Origin: Angiostrongylus vasorum
Taxonomy: Eukaryota > Nematoda > Chromadorea > Rhabditida > Metastrongylidae
Direction: 5' to 3'
Length of the DNA: 64,000 nt
Assembly: GCA_018806985.1 (NCBI GenBank)
Contig: JADANN010000429.1
Coordinates: 372,001 to 436,000 of the forward strand
In this document: positions 1 through 12,179 of the stretch, piece after piece
How positions within the stretch are numbered: the first letter of the stretch is position 1
Layout: the number at the start of each line of letters is the position of its first letter
Notes under the pieces: model-generated
Database searches by the model: none
Told to the model about the DNA's origin: nothing
What the model saw: the letters and a program-made list of their open reading frames with translations, nothing else
Position numbers and translations under genes: made by a program

Positions 1-250
1 TCACCGCACCCACTGGCCGTCAAGGTCTTCGAAACAATTTCATCTTCGTTATGAATGTCGTCGAATCCTGGTCGATGCGATTCTGAATCCTGATGCAGAC
101 GTGTTGCAGCGTTCGTACGTGGACTGAACAAGTTTCTCGACCCCTGCAAGCACAAGGGGCTACGTGGGCTTGGCATGGAGTCGAACCGGGGCTTGGCAAA
201 GCTGGATGGTCCCACTAATGAATGGGATCGCCACTACTGCGCTATCGACT
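1..250 (-). repeat. SINE-2 fragment (tRNA-derived head)
   Basis: Read on the minus strand, the right end has a tRNA-like head. It has an A-box-like TAGCGCAGTAG and a B-box-like GGTTCGACTCC about 60 bases later. The left part matches the bodies of the copies at 20.7 kb and 47.9 kb. It is cut by the window edge. The head lacks tRNA folding quality, so I call it a SINE and not a tRNA gene. Confidence 0.55.
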
Positions 251-469
251 CGCTGATAAGAAAAAGAGATAACCGACCACAAATAAGTTCCGTAGTTCTC
301 TGTTCATTTTTTGGGTTACATGAATTTGAAGATGCGTTATCGCATAATGGTTAACAAACGTTACGAAAAACTTTGTTTTTTTATCGTGAAGAGCTTTAAC
401 GTCTTGTAAAGAGAACACTTTTATCGTCTTTATCACGTTTATCACGCGCATCACTGTCCTCCTCCTAGC

Positions 470-1620
470 CCTCGAGCCTCGGAGTGATTCAAGCAGGCGC
501 CAATATAGTCTCCATAGTCTTCACTCTTCCTCGACTTTGGACATCTTGGCGTAGAAGTCTACGGAACATAAGGCATTGATGTTCCATGGTGTGGAAGAGC
601 TCCTGATTTCTTCTATCTTATACGCGATCTCCATAACCTTTTTAATAGCTTCCTTGAAAACATTGCCCCCCATTTCTGTCCTCATGACCCAAGGTTCCAA
701 AGCATGCAGCAAAGAAAGAAAAACCCTGAAGTCGAAGAAGTAGATGCGTGGCAAGTATTCCACTCTTCTTCACGATCTCTTTTCGCTTTATTTACCATGT
801 AAGCTTTTTCAATTCGTTGGCTTCTTTCTGTTAGGCTAGGGCATCAAATCGTTCATTGTAGTGACTTCCTTACCCACATAAGCATAGACCAAGGATTAGT
901 TTCCGTTCTCTCATGAACACTGTTTTCCATAGATTCCGTGCAGAATCAATCATTGCTAGACCGAAATCCACGATGATTTATTCTCTTTGCTTAATTGTCA
1001 TAAGAGCGATGTAATCATCCGGTGTAGCTGGTGCATATCGACTCTCAGCCACGTTTAATTCCATTCCAATTTCCTCCTTACTTTCTCGAGAGTAGACGTA
1101 AAAAATTTTGGCAAGATGGTACTTTCATGTGAACACTGTTGAATGCTGAAACCTTGTGGAAAACCTGTCATACAGCCGATGAGGAACTTTTGTGTACTGA
1201 GCAGGAATGCCGTGGATGCACAAAGCTTCCATCACCGTTCCTGTCTCAGTTGTGTCCAGGTTCAACTTCAAATCGCTGAAAGTGTGACAAAGCACTCTGC
1301 TCTACTCTTGCAATAAATACTTCACTAAGCTCGGTTAAGGTGTGCATGTAGTCTATCCTGTTGAAGTCCAATGGCTTGACTGTTCCCATGGCTTTCTTTA
1401 TCGATGTTCTTCCAATTTAGTGATCATGACTCGAGTGAAGAATTTGTAGGCGACAGGCACTTAGCGATAGGCAATAGTTGTCGATGATCTGTAGGTAAAA
1501 AATTCATGTACAAGAACACCGTCCTACTGGTTTTTCACTGCCTCAAACTCTTGAAACCAAATAGGAGGATCTTGAGCCAGTGCTTTGGTCCAACATTTAT
1601 GGCCTTTGTTGGGCAAAGTG
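470..1620 (-). mobile_element. decayed RTE-B non-LTR retrotransposon
   Basis: Scattered blocks match the better RTE-B copy at 24.3-27.7 kb. These are a C-terminal WRLLESL peptide near 480-520, a block near 1,090 (AATTTTGGCRAGATGGTA), and the palm-domain DNA at 1,420-1,540 (GACTCGAGTGAA, CACCGTCYTRCTGG). The reading frame is destroyed. An 80-codon open stretch at 521-763 (-) inside it resembles nothing I recognise, apart from its final peptide. Confidence 0.55.
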
Positions 1621-1722
1621 CGCTTTCGTGCCATAGAGTTACTGGCTTTTGATTGGTTAATAACGGTCGAAGGCGCCGAAGTTCCTGATGAATGTTATCC
1701 AACATCATTCCTCCCGTGCAAT

Positions 1723-1937
1723 AGTTTTGTCAGAAGACCGCAGAACAATAGACGACTTGAAGTCCCATTTCATAATAACCTTCTTTAGACGAAGATTCGA
1801 TTTTGGGAAGTGGAAATCTTGATGTCTCGCATCAGAAGCTCATAAGCAAGACTCCCATTTCGTGTTACTAAACCGACCTTCGCTTAACCTCGGAGTGAAT
1901 AACCATAGATTTCTTTGAATTGTCCATTATAAAAAAA
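1723..1937 (+). mobile_element. endonuclease-like fragment of a non-LTR element
   Basis: This is homologous to 19,981-20,204. Both encode a peptide of the form FFRRxFxFGKWKS...SEAH...HFVLL. It resembles the stretch of LINE apurinic endonucleases in which a KWxWxSP block is followed by EIDFIL. The copy has stops and is followed at once by a minus-strand SINE-1, as in the other copy. The family assignment is tentative. Confidence 0.35.
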
Positions 1938-2212
1938 TGATAAAGCTCTCGGCGTTGATCGATCCCTAAGGGATGAGCGCAGAATTCGACTTCATTAAGC
2001 ATCGTTGGAGGTGATTGAATGCATATCTGGCTTTTACAATGACTCGCGGTGGCTCACCGATGTGTCGAGCTAATGCTGCTACCTTCCCAGACAAGTCCGG
2101 TACCAATTTGCTTACACTGAAGGCATGGAAGGCTTGGTGGGCCTGGAGAGCAGGGATCGATTTCATTCGTATTGCAAGGCGCCTCCGATCACTGCGCTGC
2201 ACGCGCCCTTTG
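1938..2212 (-). repeat. SINE-1, near full length
   Basis: The left end is the tail (ATAAAGCTCTCGGCGTTGAT) and the right end is the tRNA-like head near 2,190-2,212. The body contains the family core AATGAAGTCGAATGCAT-like block in reverse complement. An open frame of 150 codons that crosses it on the plus strand has no support as a gene. Confidence 0.75.
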
Positions 2213-2867
2213 AATTGTCTATCACACACGAGGTTTTTCTATATGTTTCACTCGCCTAACGTTGCAACGTCTTTGTCTTCTGCAGGACAGATGATCTCAT
2301 TTCCGTCACGAAACATCGGAAATCAACATTGTACGGTTTACTTCTCAACACTCTACTGTCCAAATCCAAAGTTGGTGGTGTGGGCGAATTTTCTAAGCTT
2401 TACGATTAAGTTTCTCAAGCAAATAAAAACCGAAGCCTTAATCCGTGTGTCTGATGCATCAATTTGACGCGTGATTTTTCTCGCCCCCCTCGCTGTGAGT
2501 GAATATCCACTCACACCGGTCGTTGTGCTAACCCCCTGCATGAATGCATATCCACTCGTGTCGTTCTTTATGTGTTAACTTGGTATGTTAAATGAAAATT
2601 GTTCGAAGGAACATCTATTTCGTCTACCATTTCTATTCTGTGTGCTTGGACTCGACACAGATTAACATGAAAACAAAAAAATATTCATACGAAAATCGAA
2701 GGAAGTACCCTACATCGAAATCTGGGCTTTAAGATGATGTATGGTGCGAACTTAAAAAACATAAGAGTTCATGCTGAAAATAAACGTCGAAGTTTTTAAG
2801 AGTCAAACAAGACGTTATTTCTTTGTAGATCGCAATACGGACCCACATCCTTGTCAGTGACGTATAC
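2213..2867. other. no gene recognised
   Basis: This is AT-rich sequence between a SINE and an RTE-A-tail repeat. Its short open frames show no family resemblance or paired splice sites. Confidence 0.5.
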
Positions 2868-3255
2868 TTACTTGGATATTTGGATGGCCCGTCCTCACTG
2901 ATTGTGCGGGCCCCAGCATAATCTCTATTTTTTTTTGAGTTTTGCTAGTTTAGCCAATGTGGTTCCTTGGGGTCCCAAAGTCAGCCTGGCCAAAGTCTAC
3001 CCCCGCTCGTCTCCACCACAGGCGATCGTCGTCCTTGTGGATCGAGAGGCATTTCCCACCATGCGACTAGTTTGATACCAGCGCGGTGGTGGATCATGGT
3101 ATTGGTTTACTCTTAACTGGGTTTCGTGATGGAAACACGCCGTACTCCTTCTCAGATTCCAAGGGGGGTGAATCCCTCCTGTACATCGCAGCCCGACACC
3201 CAAGAACACCACCCTGCCACGATGAGCCAGTAAACCATTGGGAGGACCAATGATT
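2868..3255 (-). repeat. RTE-A-tail repeat (non-autonomous, family 4)
   Basis: It begins on the plus strand with TACTTGGATATTTGGATGGC, the reverse of the element's 3' tail. It then runs through a body shared with 15,405-15,776 and 60,005-60,215. On the minus strand both this copy and the 15.4-kb copy keep an open frame at the same place, starting MxFLxxGLRCT (2,997-3,212 here). The tail matches that of RTE-A at 18.1 kb. Confidence 0.65.
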
Positions 3256-4868
3256 TATGTTCAGGAGAAATTCATGAAAAGAATCAACAACTCAGAAACT
3301 GCATTTTGGACTGTTCAATGCTGATATCGGCTGCTTATCTTGAGCAAAGAGTCTTTAGAATACTACTAACTATGAATCGGAACGCGTTAGGAACATGTTA
3401 CCATCTTTCATTCCTGAATTCTTCGCGCACAAATCGATTTTCTGGAAATTAAGGAGTGATCCAGATTATTCATTAGACTCGAAATGTTTCTGTCTAAAAT
3501 GAACGTGTCAGAATTCCTTTCCAGAAAATATCTTCTCTTCTCTTAGAGAACTCCGAAAATTTCCTGAATCCTTTAGGAAAATTTCGCGCTCCAATCAACA
3601 ATCGACTGAGCATTAGCGTAGGTAAATCACGAAGGTCGATACTGAGTTCTGCGGGGACAAGAGATCCACGCCTTGTGACACTCTTCTATTCTTCCTGGTT
3701 TTTCACTAATCTTTAGCAGTTTTCTCTAGGTTATGTGGACCAGAACAAGTGTTTTCACTTGCACTTGCTCTATATCTTACCATAGAATCTCGGTACATAG
3801 GGTTTTCCCATCGGACTTCCCTTTTACCATCGGGAACTGCATTCATACCTTAACTGGTTATTGATTAGGAAGAAAAGTGCCATAACTCCACGAAGAAGTC
3901 GAGTATGTTGTGATTTTCGTATTGCCAATCGATAGTGCTTACATATGTCTGTAAGCAAATCTTTGTAATCGTTCATTGTCTCACTGCTACGTCAAAATCC
4001 AATGACCATAGATCAGTTGGGGATCAATAATTTAGGTAGAAAACTCAGTTCTAACTGGATAAGGACTGATTGGAATCTGTTCTAGTACCATAGAGTGTTA
4101 AAGTTCGTTTTCTCTTATGTTAAGGAAGCATCTAAGCAGTTAAGGTAGAAACGTAAACATTCGAGGTTTGTTTAAGATATGAGCTGTTATGGATTACAGA
4201 TTTGAGTTACGAGCTTGTGAACTCCGATTTTAACCCTACTTCGCTGATCAGCTAACTTCGATTTGTCGATTGAGCCACTTCTGGATTCGTTACTACGATT
4301 GTAGCCGTGATACCTTCAAGTAGCTTACAACAATAAGGACCAGCTGCATACTACTCTTTATCTGACTTCTGGAAGTCTTAGACTGTGAGAATTTAGAGAA
4401 AAGTAAGGAAACGTAGTCTGAGAACTGGTTGAGGAACGATTGTGTGTGTGTGATCAGGGGGAACCGTTTGACGGTGCTCGACATTGGATTAGGGGGCGGT
4501 AGCGATGTTTACCATCTCCACCGCCGTAGTGTCAACTAATTTCTCACCAACTGGATTTGTACAAACGATGTCGTTGTTAGTTTGGGGCTTAAAAGTTAAG
4601 GAGAAACGATTGCCATGTGATCGCTAGGTTATTGATCGAATTCGATCCCCAACCATGCAAACTCCAGTAAGACTCGTAGTTTTCTTCTTACCGGATAATC
4701 GTTGTTTCCCGTTAATCCCTGTTGTTGATCATTCTGAAGCACTTGGAGTCATGTGAACGCTGTGTTGTTCGTTCTTCAGTTCTCCTCAACTCGTCTTCTT
4801 TCTGTATTTTTTCTATGTAAATGACGTTATATGCGAAATTATTGAAGGTGCTGAATGCAGTTTACTAG
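3256..4868. other. intergenic, nothing recognised
   Basis: No repeat shared with the rest of the window and no convincing exon was seen. The stretch lies directly upstream of the PNISR gene and so should hold its promoter. No promoter element could be identified. Confidence 0.5.
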
Positions 4869-4878
4869 TTCCTTACAG
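4869..4878 (+). promoter_or_regulatory. candidate trans-splice acceptor for PNISR
   Basis: The string AGTTCCTTACAG ends at 4,878, about 80 bases before the chosen ATG. It has the look of a nematode 3' splice site with no coding exon in front of it, so it may receive a spliced leader. An ordinary 5'-UTR intron would look the same. Confidence 0.3.
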
Positions 4879-4958
4879 CATTTATTGGTGACCACCTAAG
4901 CCGAACACCTATTGATAACACGAACTCGAGGGGGCTTGTTCAAAGAAAACTTGAGGAC

Positions 4959-7900
4959 ATGGACTCCTGGAGCACTTATCAGAATATGCCGCCAGATCAA
5001 GGTAGGCTGACGATTTGGTACTTCGTAGATCTTTTCAGAGTTCTCTGAGATGTGTCATTGAGTAAGATGTTGGAACAAAAAGCGACATTACTGGGTATTC
5101 GGTTCTAATACCAAACCGAAGACGCGTGTAACGCAGTGGTCGGAAGCGCCTTGCAATACACTCGGGATCGATCCCGCGCCCTGCGCCCACCAATCATTCC
5201 ATCCCTCCGGGGTGGGCAAATTGGTACCAGACTTGTCTGGGAGGATATCAGCACTGGTTCGATACATCGGTAGGCCACTGCGAGTCATTGTAAAGGCCGG
5301 ATATGCATTTAGTCACCTCCAACGATGCTTAGTGAAGTCGAATGCATGGCACACACTCTTCATGGATTGAACAACTCCGAGAGCTTTATCCATTCTTATT
5401 TAATACCATCCTAAGGTGAACAACAGTACTAGGCCAAATTTAAAGTAATTACCTTATCTAAAAAAAAGTTGAACACGATCATAATGAGAGGTGTGGTAGT
5501 GTATAGTAATGCATTTTCACCTTACATTTACTTTAGCACTCAAGCAGCTATCGCTCTGTGTCTTGAATGCTTTGAGTGTAAGCAAACTAGCTATTGTGTT
5601 CTGTTGAATGCGTTTTCTATGGAAAGTTGAAGAGGGACGATACGATGGCTATCCACCCAAGGTTTACTCTGGCGTGGTTTTTTGTATCTGGTTGTTGTGG
5701 AATTAGTACGGCGATATTTTTTCCTTTAATTATCAGTTTTTTCTTACCACAGTAATTAGAACATAATAACAGGATTAGATTAGTTTCTTTTTGATTTTTT
5801 CTTTTTTCAGCCTTACCAACGTGGCTTATTAGCCCTGTTTATGAAAACTACAGCTGAATATCTTTTTCTGAATTGGTGTATGCCATTCATTAGGAAATTT
5901 AGATGAGTTGCTTCATCATGACTTGAAGATGTTTTTAGCTGTCAGGTTGCAAATACAACAAGGGTTCATCTACACATCTAAGCTGGTCAAGCTGAGATTT
6001 TTTACGGCATTTCCATTCTGTTTCACGCCTGACCAAACTACTTTTGGGAATCGCAGTTTCTCCTTAGCACAAAAAGGGAAAAAATCTTTTCACAAAAGTT
6101 TGGTAATACGTGGTGATGACCTAGTCTGCGCCCTGGTCCATGATTTTCGGAACTACAAAGAGAAAATCTTTAGTTTTTCGCGAAGACGGTTGATTTAAGT
6201 ATTCAAATATCCATTATTAGCGTGTTGCATTTGCCACCGGTAAAACGATAAAGGATAAAGCTTTCGGCGTTGATCAGTCCCTAAGTGATGCGCCATGTTC
6301 GACTTCATTTAATATCTGTAGATGTGATGAATGCATATCTGGCCTTTACAATGACTCGCAGTGGCCTACTGATGTATCGAGTTAGTGCTACTATCCTCGC
6401 AGACAAGTCTGGTACCAATTTGCCAACTCTGGAGCGATGGAGGGCTTGGTGAGCCTGGATCGCAGGGATCGATGCCTTCTGTCCCTACATGCAGAGCGCC
6501 TCCGACCACTGCGCTCGCTACATGCGCCACTTGTTACCGGTACGAGCGGAATTTTGTGTGAAAACTCATGTATGGGAGGGGAATAATCCAGATGTTTTAG
6601 TGGTGCCTAAAATCATCAGGGCTTGACTTGTTAGAGGATAGTTAGCAAAGGGATTACAAGATCTAGATTTTTTTCTGTTACGTGTTCAAATATATTACAG
6701 AGTAAATGCTAATCTAAATTTTAGGCATTGTAGTGTCCGTGTTTTGCCAAGCGTTAACATTTATAGGGAATGAATTATTCCCTCGACTATTTTGAGAAGT
6801 GCTAAGATTTGCTACCACTGAATAGCTGTTTATTGCAGTTGCAAAAAATGGTCCTAAGCAATTTTTATTTCATCCTTGCTCTCTTTTGTAGTTCACAGAG
6901 CAAGTGACTCCTTAGTAAGAAGACGAAGATACTTTGGACTTTTTTTAATTTTATTTAATGTCTTTCTAGTCAACTGGGCTGATTTGGCTCAACGATGGAT
7001 GGCGATGCGATCTGCCCAAGATGAACACAGGCCTGATAGTGAACTAAACGGTTACGGTGGACATTTCGGCAGTGATCTTGGTCCACCTAGTCACTATGGC
7101 CGTGGCAGTACCTACGATTATGGACGAAGTGGTCCTAGTGGACACTATCACCACGGGCATGACCAAACCTATCCTAGAGGACCAGAGCGAAGTCACCGCG
7201 ACTACGGATTGCATGATACCTTCCGTCAGAGTGAGGATTTGTTTAAAGGTGGTTTCCTGATAATCTTAAAACTGTTAAATTTTCGCGCCTTTACATTGCA
7301 TGAAATCTCATGGCAACGGGCTAAGATTCTTCGTCGGTATTCCATGGAGATGTTGTGGTTTTTCGATTCTTCATAGTGTTTAGATGATTGGTCATCAACG
7401 ACATCAGGTCCGAACCGTCCAATTTTTCCATCTGCTGCTCAGACCAAAAATGATATTCGAAACGTAAGTTGCCCTTTTTTCATAGGAGAATTACTGGCTC
7501 GATTTTGTAACTCCATATACAGTTTATTCTCTGATTCCATAAATCAAACATTAAATTTTGCTGCCACTCAGTCGGTTTTGCAAGGTCTTACGTTTAATTT
7601 AGTAATGTCACCTGCAAATAGCAGTGTTTTAAGGATTTTCAAGACAGTTACCGTGGTGATTGGGGAGGTGCTCCACCTCCACCGCCGTGTTCACATGACC
7701 CACCTGAGTTTTACCGTTCACCAGGTCCACCCTCAAATCAGTATCTTCAACATGATTTTCCTCATGGCCCATCTCCATCAAGTAGAAATTGGAGTTCGCA
7801 TCCTACTGGACCACCAATTCGTGGAGGACCTCCAGTTGGAGCTCCACCTCTAGCAAATGGGCCACAACTTCACGGACTACCTCCCGCCGCACCTCCTCCA

Positions 7901-10814
7901 CTCAGAGGTTCTTCGCCGTCGGGAGGTCCTCCACCACCTGGAGGAAATGCGCCCGGTGTTTGGTATCCGACTCCTTTCTATCCACCTCCGTTTACATCTG
8001 GAGTTTCTAATAACATTTCTTCGCAACATCAATCGGGTTCTAATCAGTCGTCAGCACCACCTTTTTTCACAATGGGTATGTTTTATTTACTGCATGCACT
8101 TAATTCCTTTCCTTCTGTCACCTCAACATCCAAAATAAATCCCTAGTTTGCAGATGCTTCAACTCGAAAGAAACTGCCTGCCTGGATTTTAGAAGGTCTT
8201 GAAAAAGCAGAGCGCGAGAAGATGAAGCAGCTCGAAAAAGAAGAACGTATGAAAAGAGCTGAGGAAGAGAGAGCAAAACGTCGAGTCCTGGCAGGAAAGG
8301 GCAGATTCGTAAGCCCTTTTTTCTTTCGTGCGGAATAGAAAGTATTATTCTAGACTGCTTGCAAATTCTATGCTTAGAAATTCTTCAAATTATTTATGAT
8401 GACAGCTTAATTTTCTTTAGGACAGTAGTAGTGAAGATGAGGATGATGGACAGGCTGATGACGAACGATCGCGTACCAAGTCCAGGCAGTCATGCGGTGC
8501 GGATGATGACGATGGTGAGCCTGTTTTCTTGGCACGACGTGCAAATCCTCCTGTTGAAGATCTTCGAACGGATGAAGAGAAGAGAGATGATGCGGTTCGT
8601 TGCTTTTATATCTTAAACCTTCGTTATTGTACTGATAACGAATGCGATTTGCTAGTAATCAGATTATGCGAAGAACACAGAAATTCCCCGTTGATTTCTC
8701 CCACATGGTAATATCCATTCGTAGTACTTAATTATGTTTAAGTAGGATGAATACCTAAAACCAAAGAAGAATACCTGGCATCACTGTGATGTCCCTTACT
8801 GCTGTTCTTTATTCTGTTCATTTTATCACTTATTTTGAAGAGTAAGGATTTGATGTTTGCTGTAGAAAGTACCAGCTCTGTTGCTTATAAGAGTCTATTG
8901 GACCTCGATGTGTGATGAACAAAAACCATCTAATACGTTTTAAGATGGCGAGTGTGAAATTCATCATGATGTCCCTACTTATGGAAGCCACGGACGAAGT
9001 TCTCCGCAATTGTATTACGGAAACTATACGAGAGATGAAGCACGAAGGTCTGCTGATGAGCCACTTAGTCTGCAATTTTGAGTTATACGACAATTGGATA
9101 GTGTATTTGGGCTATCGTTCCCTTACATGGTTTCAGAATGTATTTCTTTTTTGAAATTGTTATTATTGATGGGTAGATATTTGTAGATAGATTGTTTCCA
9201 TCTTCATAACACAGGTAACAGTTCTCAATTGGGTGATAATAGAATCGGTCACTTCTACATTACGTCGTGCAGGTTATAGTATTAATGTAAACTCGTTTCT
9301 AAATCATCCGTTTAGCTGAACCAAAGCTCCTTGCGAAGAGTTCCGCATTGGCGGCTTTGTCAACTCTCGGTAAGCTTTCTATTTATGGTTTTCTTCATTT
9401 CGGATTTTACTATAGACAATTTTCATTCCATATAGTGTTCTCTAATTATGACTGGACTTTCTTCACTAATTACTTGGAATTCCTAGATTTTTTTTACGAG
9501 ACAATGTGCATTGTAACGCGCGAATTTTGCGCTTGCACTTTGCTCGTTCGCTGTTGGTCTCACTTTTATATGTTATTTTGTTTTTAGTTCTGAAACCCGA
9601 TTACCACCACATCTTAAGCAAAATGCTAGTGGAAAATTCGCGCTTTGTTTGTTAGCTGCTTTTCGATTGTTGCGTTGTTGTTGTTTTTGTAGATAAAACT
9701 CCGAAGAAGGTCGTGGTGGACATTACAATGGTTTATAAAGTTTTCATGGAATGACTATGATGTTAAACTTAATAGCATCTCCTAGATCGAACTAACTAAT
9801 AAATAATAGGAGGAGGCGATGAAAGCGACGACGAGAGTGATGTCGATGAGAAGAAGGAAGGTGCTGACAAGTCGCGAAATGGTGGAGCATCACCATCGAG
9901 TGAGTCCGAAGACGATAACACCGTGTTCAAAACCCCAATGGGGGTTCCACGAAAGACTAGTAAGCAAACGACCACCTCAGCAGGTATGTAATCCGTTGTT
10001 TTGCTCCTGCTATCATTCCAGCAGGGCCAGTTCATCCCGATGTTTTGTGGATAGCTCAAGAAGCCATCGCTTATGGTTCATTCCTCATAGTGCCATCATG
10101 TACCTATAAGTATCGGGGTCGAATCAACGATCCTGTTATGCTTTAGAAGACCCTTCAACAGAAGCTGTTACTGCCGGAGATGGTATGGAATCAGTTAAAG
10201 CGATTTTACGGCGTTCTGGTTGGTTACAAATTTCATAAAGTGTGAAAGATTCCATGCTTTTGCTTACCATTCCAAATTATGCTATTTTAGGTAAAAATGA
10301 GTCCAATAAAAATGGTAATAATGCGAACAGTTCTAATGACACGGATTCTAAACGAAGACGGAGAAGTAGGTCTAGGTGGGTTTTTTTAAGTCTCGGTTTC
10401 TCATATGGTTTTCTTTAAAGTCTGGGTTTCTCATATTAAAACTAACAATGGTTCAATTTTGAAATCCAGAGATGTTTTTTTTTCTGGCGTGACTTACTCA
10501 GTCCCACTTTTAGGGAGCGAAAGCGAAGTCGAAGTCGATCTGGAGACCGTAGACGTAGGTCGCGTGAACGTCGACGAAGTTCGTCAAGGAATCGGAACAG
10601 GCGTAGCAGAAGTCGCGAGCGCAGACGCAGCCGGTCGCCGGCTCGCAGCGATCGGAGACGCAGTCGGTCGCGGCGACGTAGTTCGTCGCGCGACCGAAAG
10701 CGCTCTCGTGAGCGTAAACGCAGTCGCTCGGGCGACCGCAAGCGTTATTGTAGGGAGCGCAGCGCAGAAGGTAGACGAGATCGTAGCACTAGTAGAGAAA
10801 GGCGGCGTAGATAG
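4959..10814 (+). CDS. PNISR-like arginine/serine-rich nuclear-speckle protein, 12 exons
   Basis: Exons: 4959-5001, 6970-7248, 7384-7463, 7634-8075, 8154-8308, 8421-8594, 8945-9047, 9316-9369, 9810-9983, 10147-10182, 10291-10375, 10514-10814. They sum to 1,926 bases and all phases agree, giving 641 residues. Exon 1 ends PPDQ and splices to VNWADLAQRWMAMR (residues 15-28), matching the PSQIDWAALAQAWIAQR block of vertebrate PNISR. Next come a Gly/His/Tyr-rich region (40-107), a Pro-rich region (135-281), KKLPAWILEGLEKAEREK (287-304) and an acidic stretch. IMMSLLMEATDEV (398-410) and LAKSSALAAL (431-440) follow, then a Ser/Asp-rich part and a 99-residue RS domain. In vertebrates PNISR binds pinin in nuclear speckles and is linked to splicing. 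This protein is shorter than the roughly 800-residue human one. Weak points are the donors at 8,595 (GTTCGT) and 9,048 (GTCTGC) and the acceptors TTTAAG at 7,633 and 8,944. The spacing to human PNISR supports the joins. Confidence 0.9.
5112..5405 (+). repeat. SINE-1 in PNISR intron 1
   Basis: The tRNA-like head (GTAACGCAGTGGTCGG, then GGGATCGATCC) is followed by the family body and a tail near 5,395 (GAGAGCTTTATCC). It lies in the 1,968-base first intron. Confidence 0.75.
5406..6246. other. rest of PNISR intron 1, nothing recognised
   Basis: It holds an excellent acceptor-like site (TTTTTTCTTTTTTCAG ending at 5,810) with no convincing exon behind it. This could mark an alternative internal start. 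The 96-codon open frame at 5,908-6,198 shows no family resemblance. Confidence 0.35.
6247..6533 (-). repeat. SINE-1 in PNISR intron 1
   Basis: The tail comes first (GGATAAAGCTTTCGGCGTTG) and the head ends near 6,533 with the reverse complement of a GCGCAGTGGTCGGAGGCGC-type A box. It is opposite in orientation to the copy at 5.1 kb in the same intron. Confidence 0.75.
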
Positions 10815-11098
10815 GGCTTACATCCTGTAAACAGACCAGCAAACGTGTTTTACTGCTATAGTGATATAACTGGCGTTCAGAAGACGGTGTTGTAATGTGT
10901 AATACTATTTTTTTCTTAATTTGTAAAGTGTCTATTAGATTTCTGTTTGTCCGTTAAATGTCGTTATCCCAGGTATGTAAGTATGTCGTCTATCTGTCTT
11001 CCTTCTTGAAGTCGATCCATTCATGATGGTTGCTGCCTGTTTGATGCTCGATCATTGTGTAGATTTCGCCCGCTGTGTTCTTCAAGTTTTCAGATTTA

Positions 11099-11104
11099 AA
11101 TAAA
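11099..11104 (+). terminator. polyadenylation signal of PNISR
   Basis: AATAAA lies 285 bases after the PNISR stop codon, in AT-rich sequence followed by a TTGTTTTATT stretch. It is the first good signal after the stop. Confidence 0.5.
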
Positions 11105-11186
11105 TTTGTTTTATTCTTAAAGCAAACCGACTAAACAGTTATGGAAATCCTTTGGTGGTTCTGGTGAGGGCAATCGACTAGACGTT

Positions 11187-11639
11187 TTGGACAGATCTGG
11201 GTGCACATATACCAGCTGTAAACCAGAAGGTGCTGTATGGATGTTAGATGGTCGTTTTTCAACTATAAAAACACCAACAGGTTTCGACATTCTGGCAAGG
11301 CAGCAGTTTCAAATTGCATTTGTGTGCTTTGTGATTAACCTAGACGTTAAATCTTTTGATATTAGGTCCATTATTTCAGTCCTATCAGCTTCGGACACTG
11401 CTTATCTTCTTAATATGGCTGGAGGGTTTTTGGAAAACGATACTTTTTTTCTTTATGACGTAGCGGACGAGATAGTCAATATAGTGCACCTGGAGTTTAG
11501 TGGGTTCCATAACCCTTTTTTACCATACGTGTATTCGATGGCTAGTCAAAAGCAGATCTGTGTAGCACGAATCAGACATGGAAGGCATTCCCTACACTTG
11601 GTAATTTTCAGTAAACACCTGTTCGGACAAGTTCGTTGA
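11187..11639 (+). CDS. unrecognised open frame of 150 codons
   Basis: The frame is open from about 11,124 to 11,639, just past the PNISR 3' UTR and before a PLE terminal fragment. No domain, signal peptide or splice-site pair was recognised, and the opposite strand gives no recognisable protein either. It may be a transposon-derived or chance open frame. It is listed because its length is unusual for AT-rich non-coding DNA. Confidence 0.15.
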   Translation: MDRSGCTYTSCKPEGAVWMLDGRFSTIKTPTGFDILARQQFQIAFVCFVINLDVKSFDIRSIISVLSASDTAYLLNMAGGFLENDTFFLYDVADEIVNIVHLEFSGFHNPFLPYVYSMASQKQICVARIRHGRHSLHLVIFSKHLFGQVR

Positions 11640-11830
11640 CGTGTCATTTGACAAACAATATTCATTTTAATCGTTACAATAGTGAGTATTTCACCATTTT
11701 GTTCATGAGCAGACACGAGGTTGCTACGACACTATTCATCCACATTAGCTGACATTTCGAGGGTTTCACCTTCTTCAGAGCTTGGAAGGGTCAAGGTGAC
11801 ATGTGATCCGCTTAGTCAAACACTTTGATG
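11640..11830 (-). mobile_element. PLE terminal repeat fragment
   Basis: The minus strand shows the family order CCTTCCAAGCTCTGAAGAAG, then GAAA, then TGTCAGCT. This is a degenerate hammerhead-like block as found at the ends of the PLE at 12.6-15.0 kb. Confidence 0.5.
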
Positions 11831-11912
11831 ATTGAACCAGATGAAAGAATACATGAATTATCTTTCAAATAGTGGACAGCTTTTTTTTAAACACTATTTT
11901 GAATGTTAATCT

Positions 11913-12115
11913 TTTATTTACTGCCTACTACAATTTTTCACGGCAGAGTATTATGTGTGACATAACCACAATGGTGCTGAGACATTTGCAAAACTCCGGA
12001 CCGTGGGTGTCTGCGGTGGGGAACGAACGCGTTATCGCCCTTTCCGGGGGCTAACTCGTTCACCACAACACTATGCGGCAGCCCCCGCATGGTGTGCGGG
12101 TGAACGTGTTAACTC
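11913..12115 (-). mobile_element. foldback MITE, one arm
   Basis: It starts TTTATTTACTGCCTACTAC, the outer end of the MITE inverted repeat. It passes through TTTGCAAAACTCCGGACCG and GTGTCTGCGGTGGGGAACGA and ends in the internal part. The other arm is missing. Confidence 0.6.
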
Positions 12116-12179
12116 ACTTCGTTTTTTATAACTCTTCCAATTATCCGATGAAAATCGTCAGCGCAATCTAATATAGGTG

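Noticed and set aside
2015..2467. 150-codon plus-strand open frame
   Set aside because: Its first half is the antisense of a SINE-1 and the rest has no coding signature.
6876..6969. Start of PNISR at an in-frame codon just before exon 2
   Set aside because: The added residues would be intron translation through a clear TCTTTCTAG acceptor, with no resemblance to PNISR. The 4,959 exon gives a homologous N-terminus.
10405..10830. 141-codon plus frame and 99-codon minus frame over the RS domain
   Set aside because: Both are shadows of the Arg/Ser codon repeats in PNISR exon 12. The real frame starts at 10,515 and joins exon 11 in phase.
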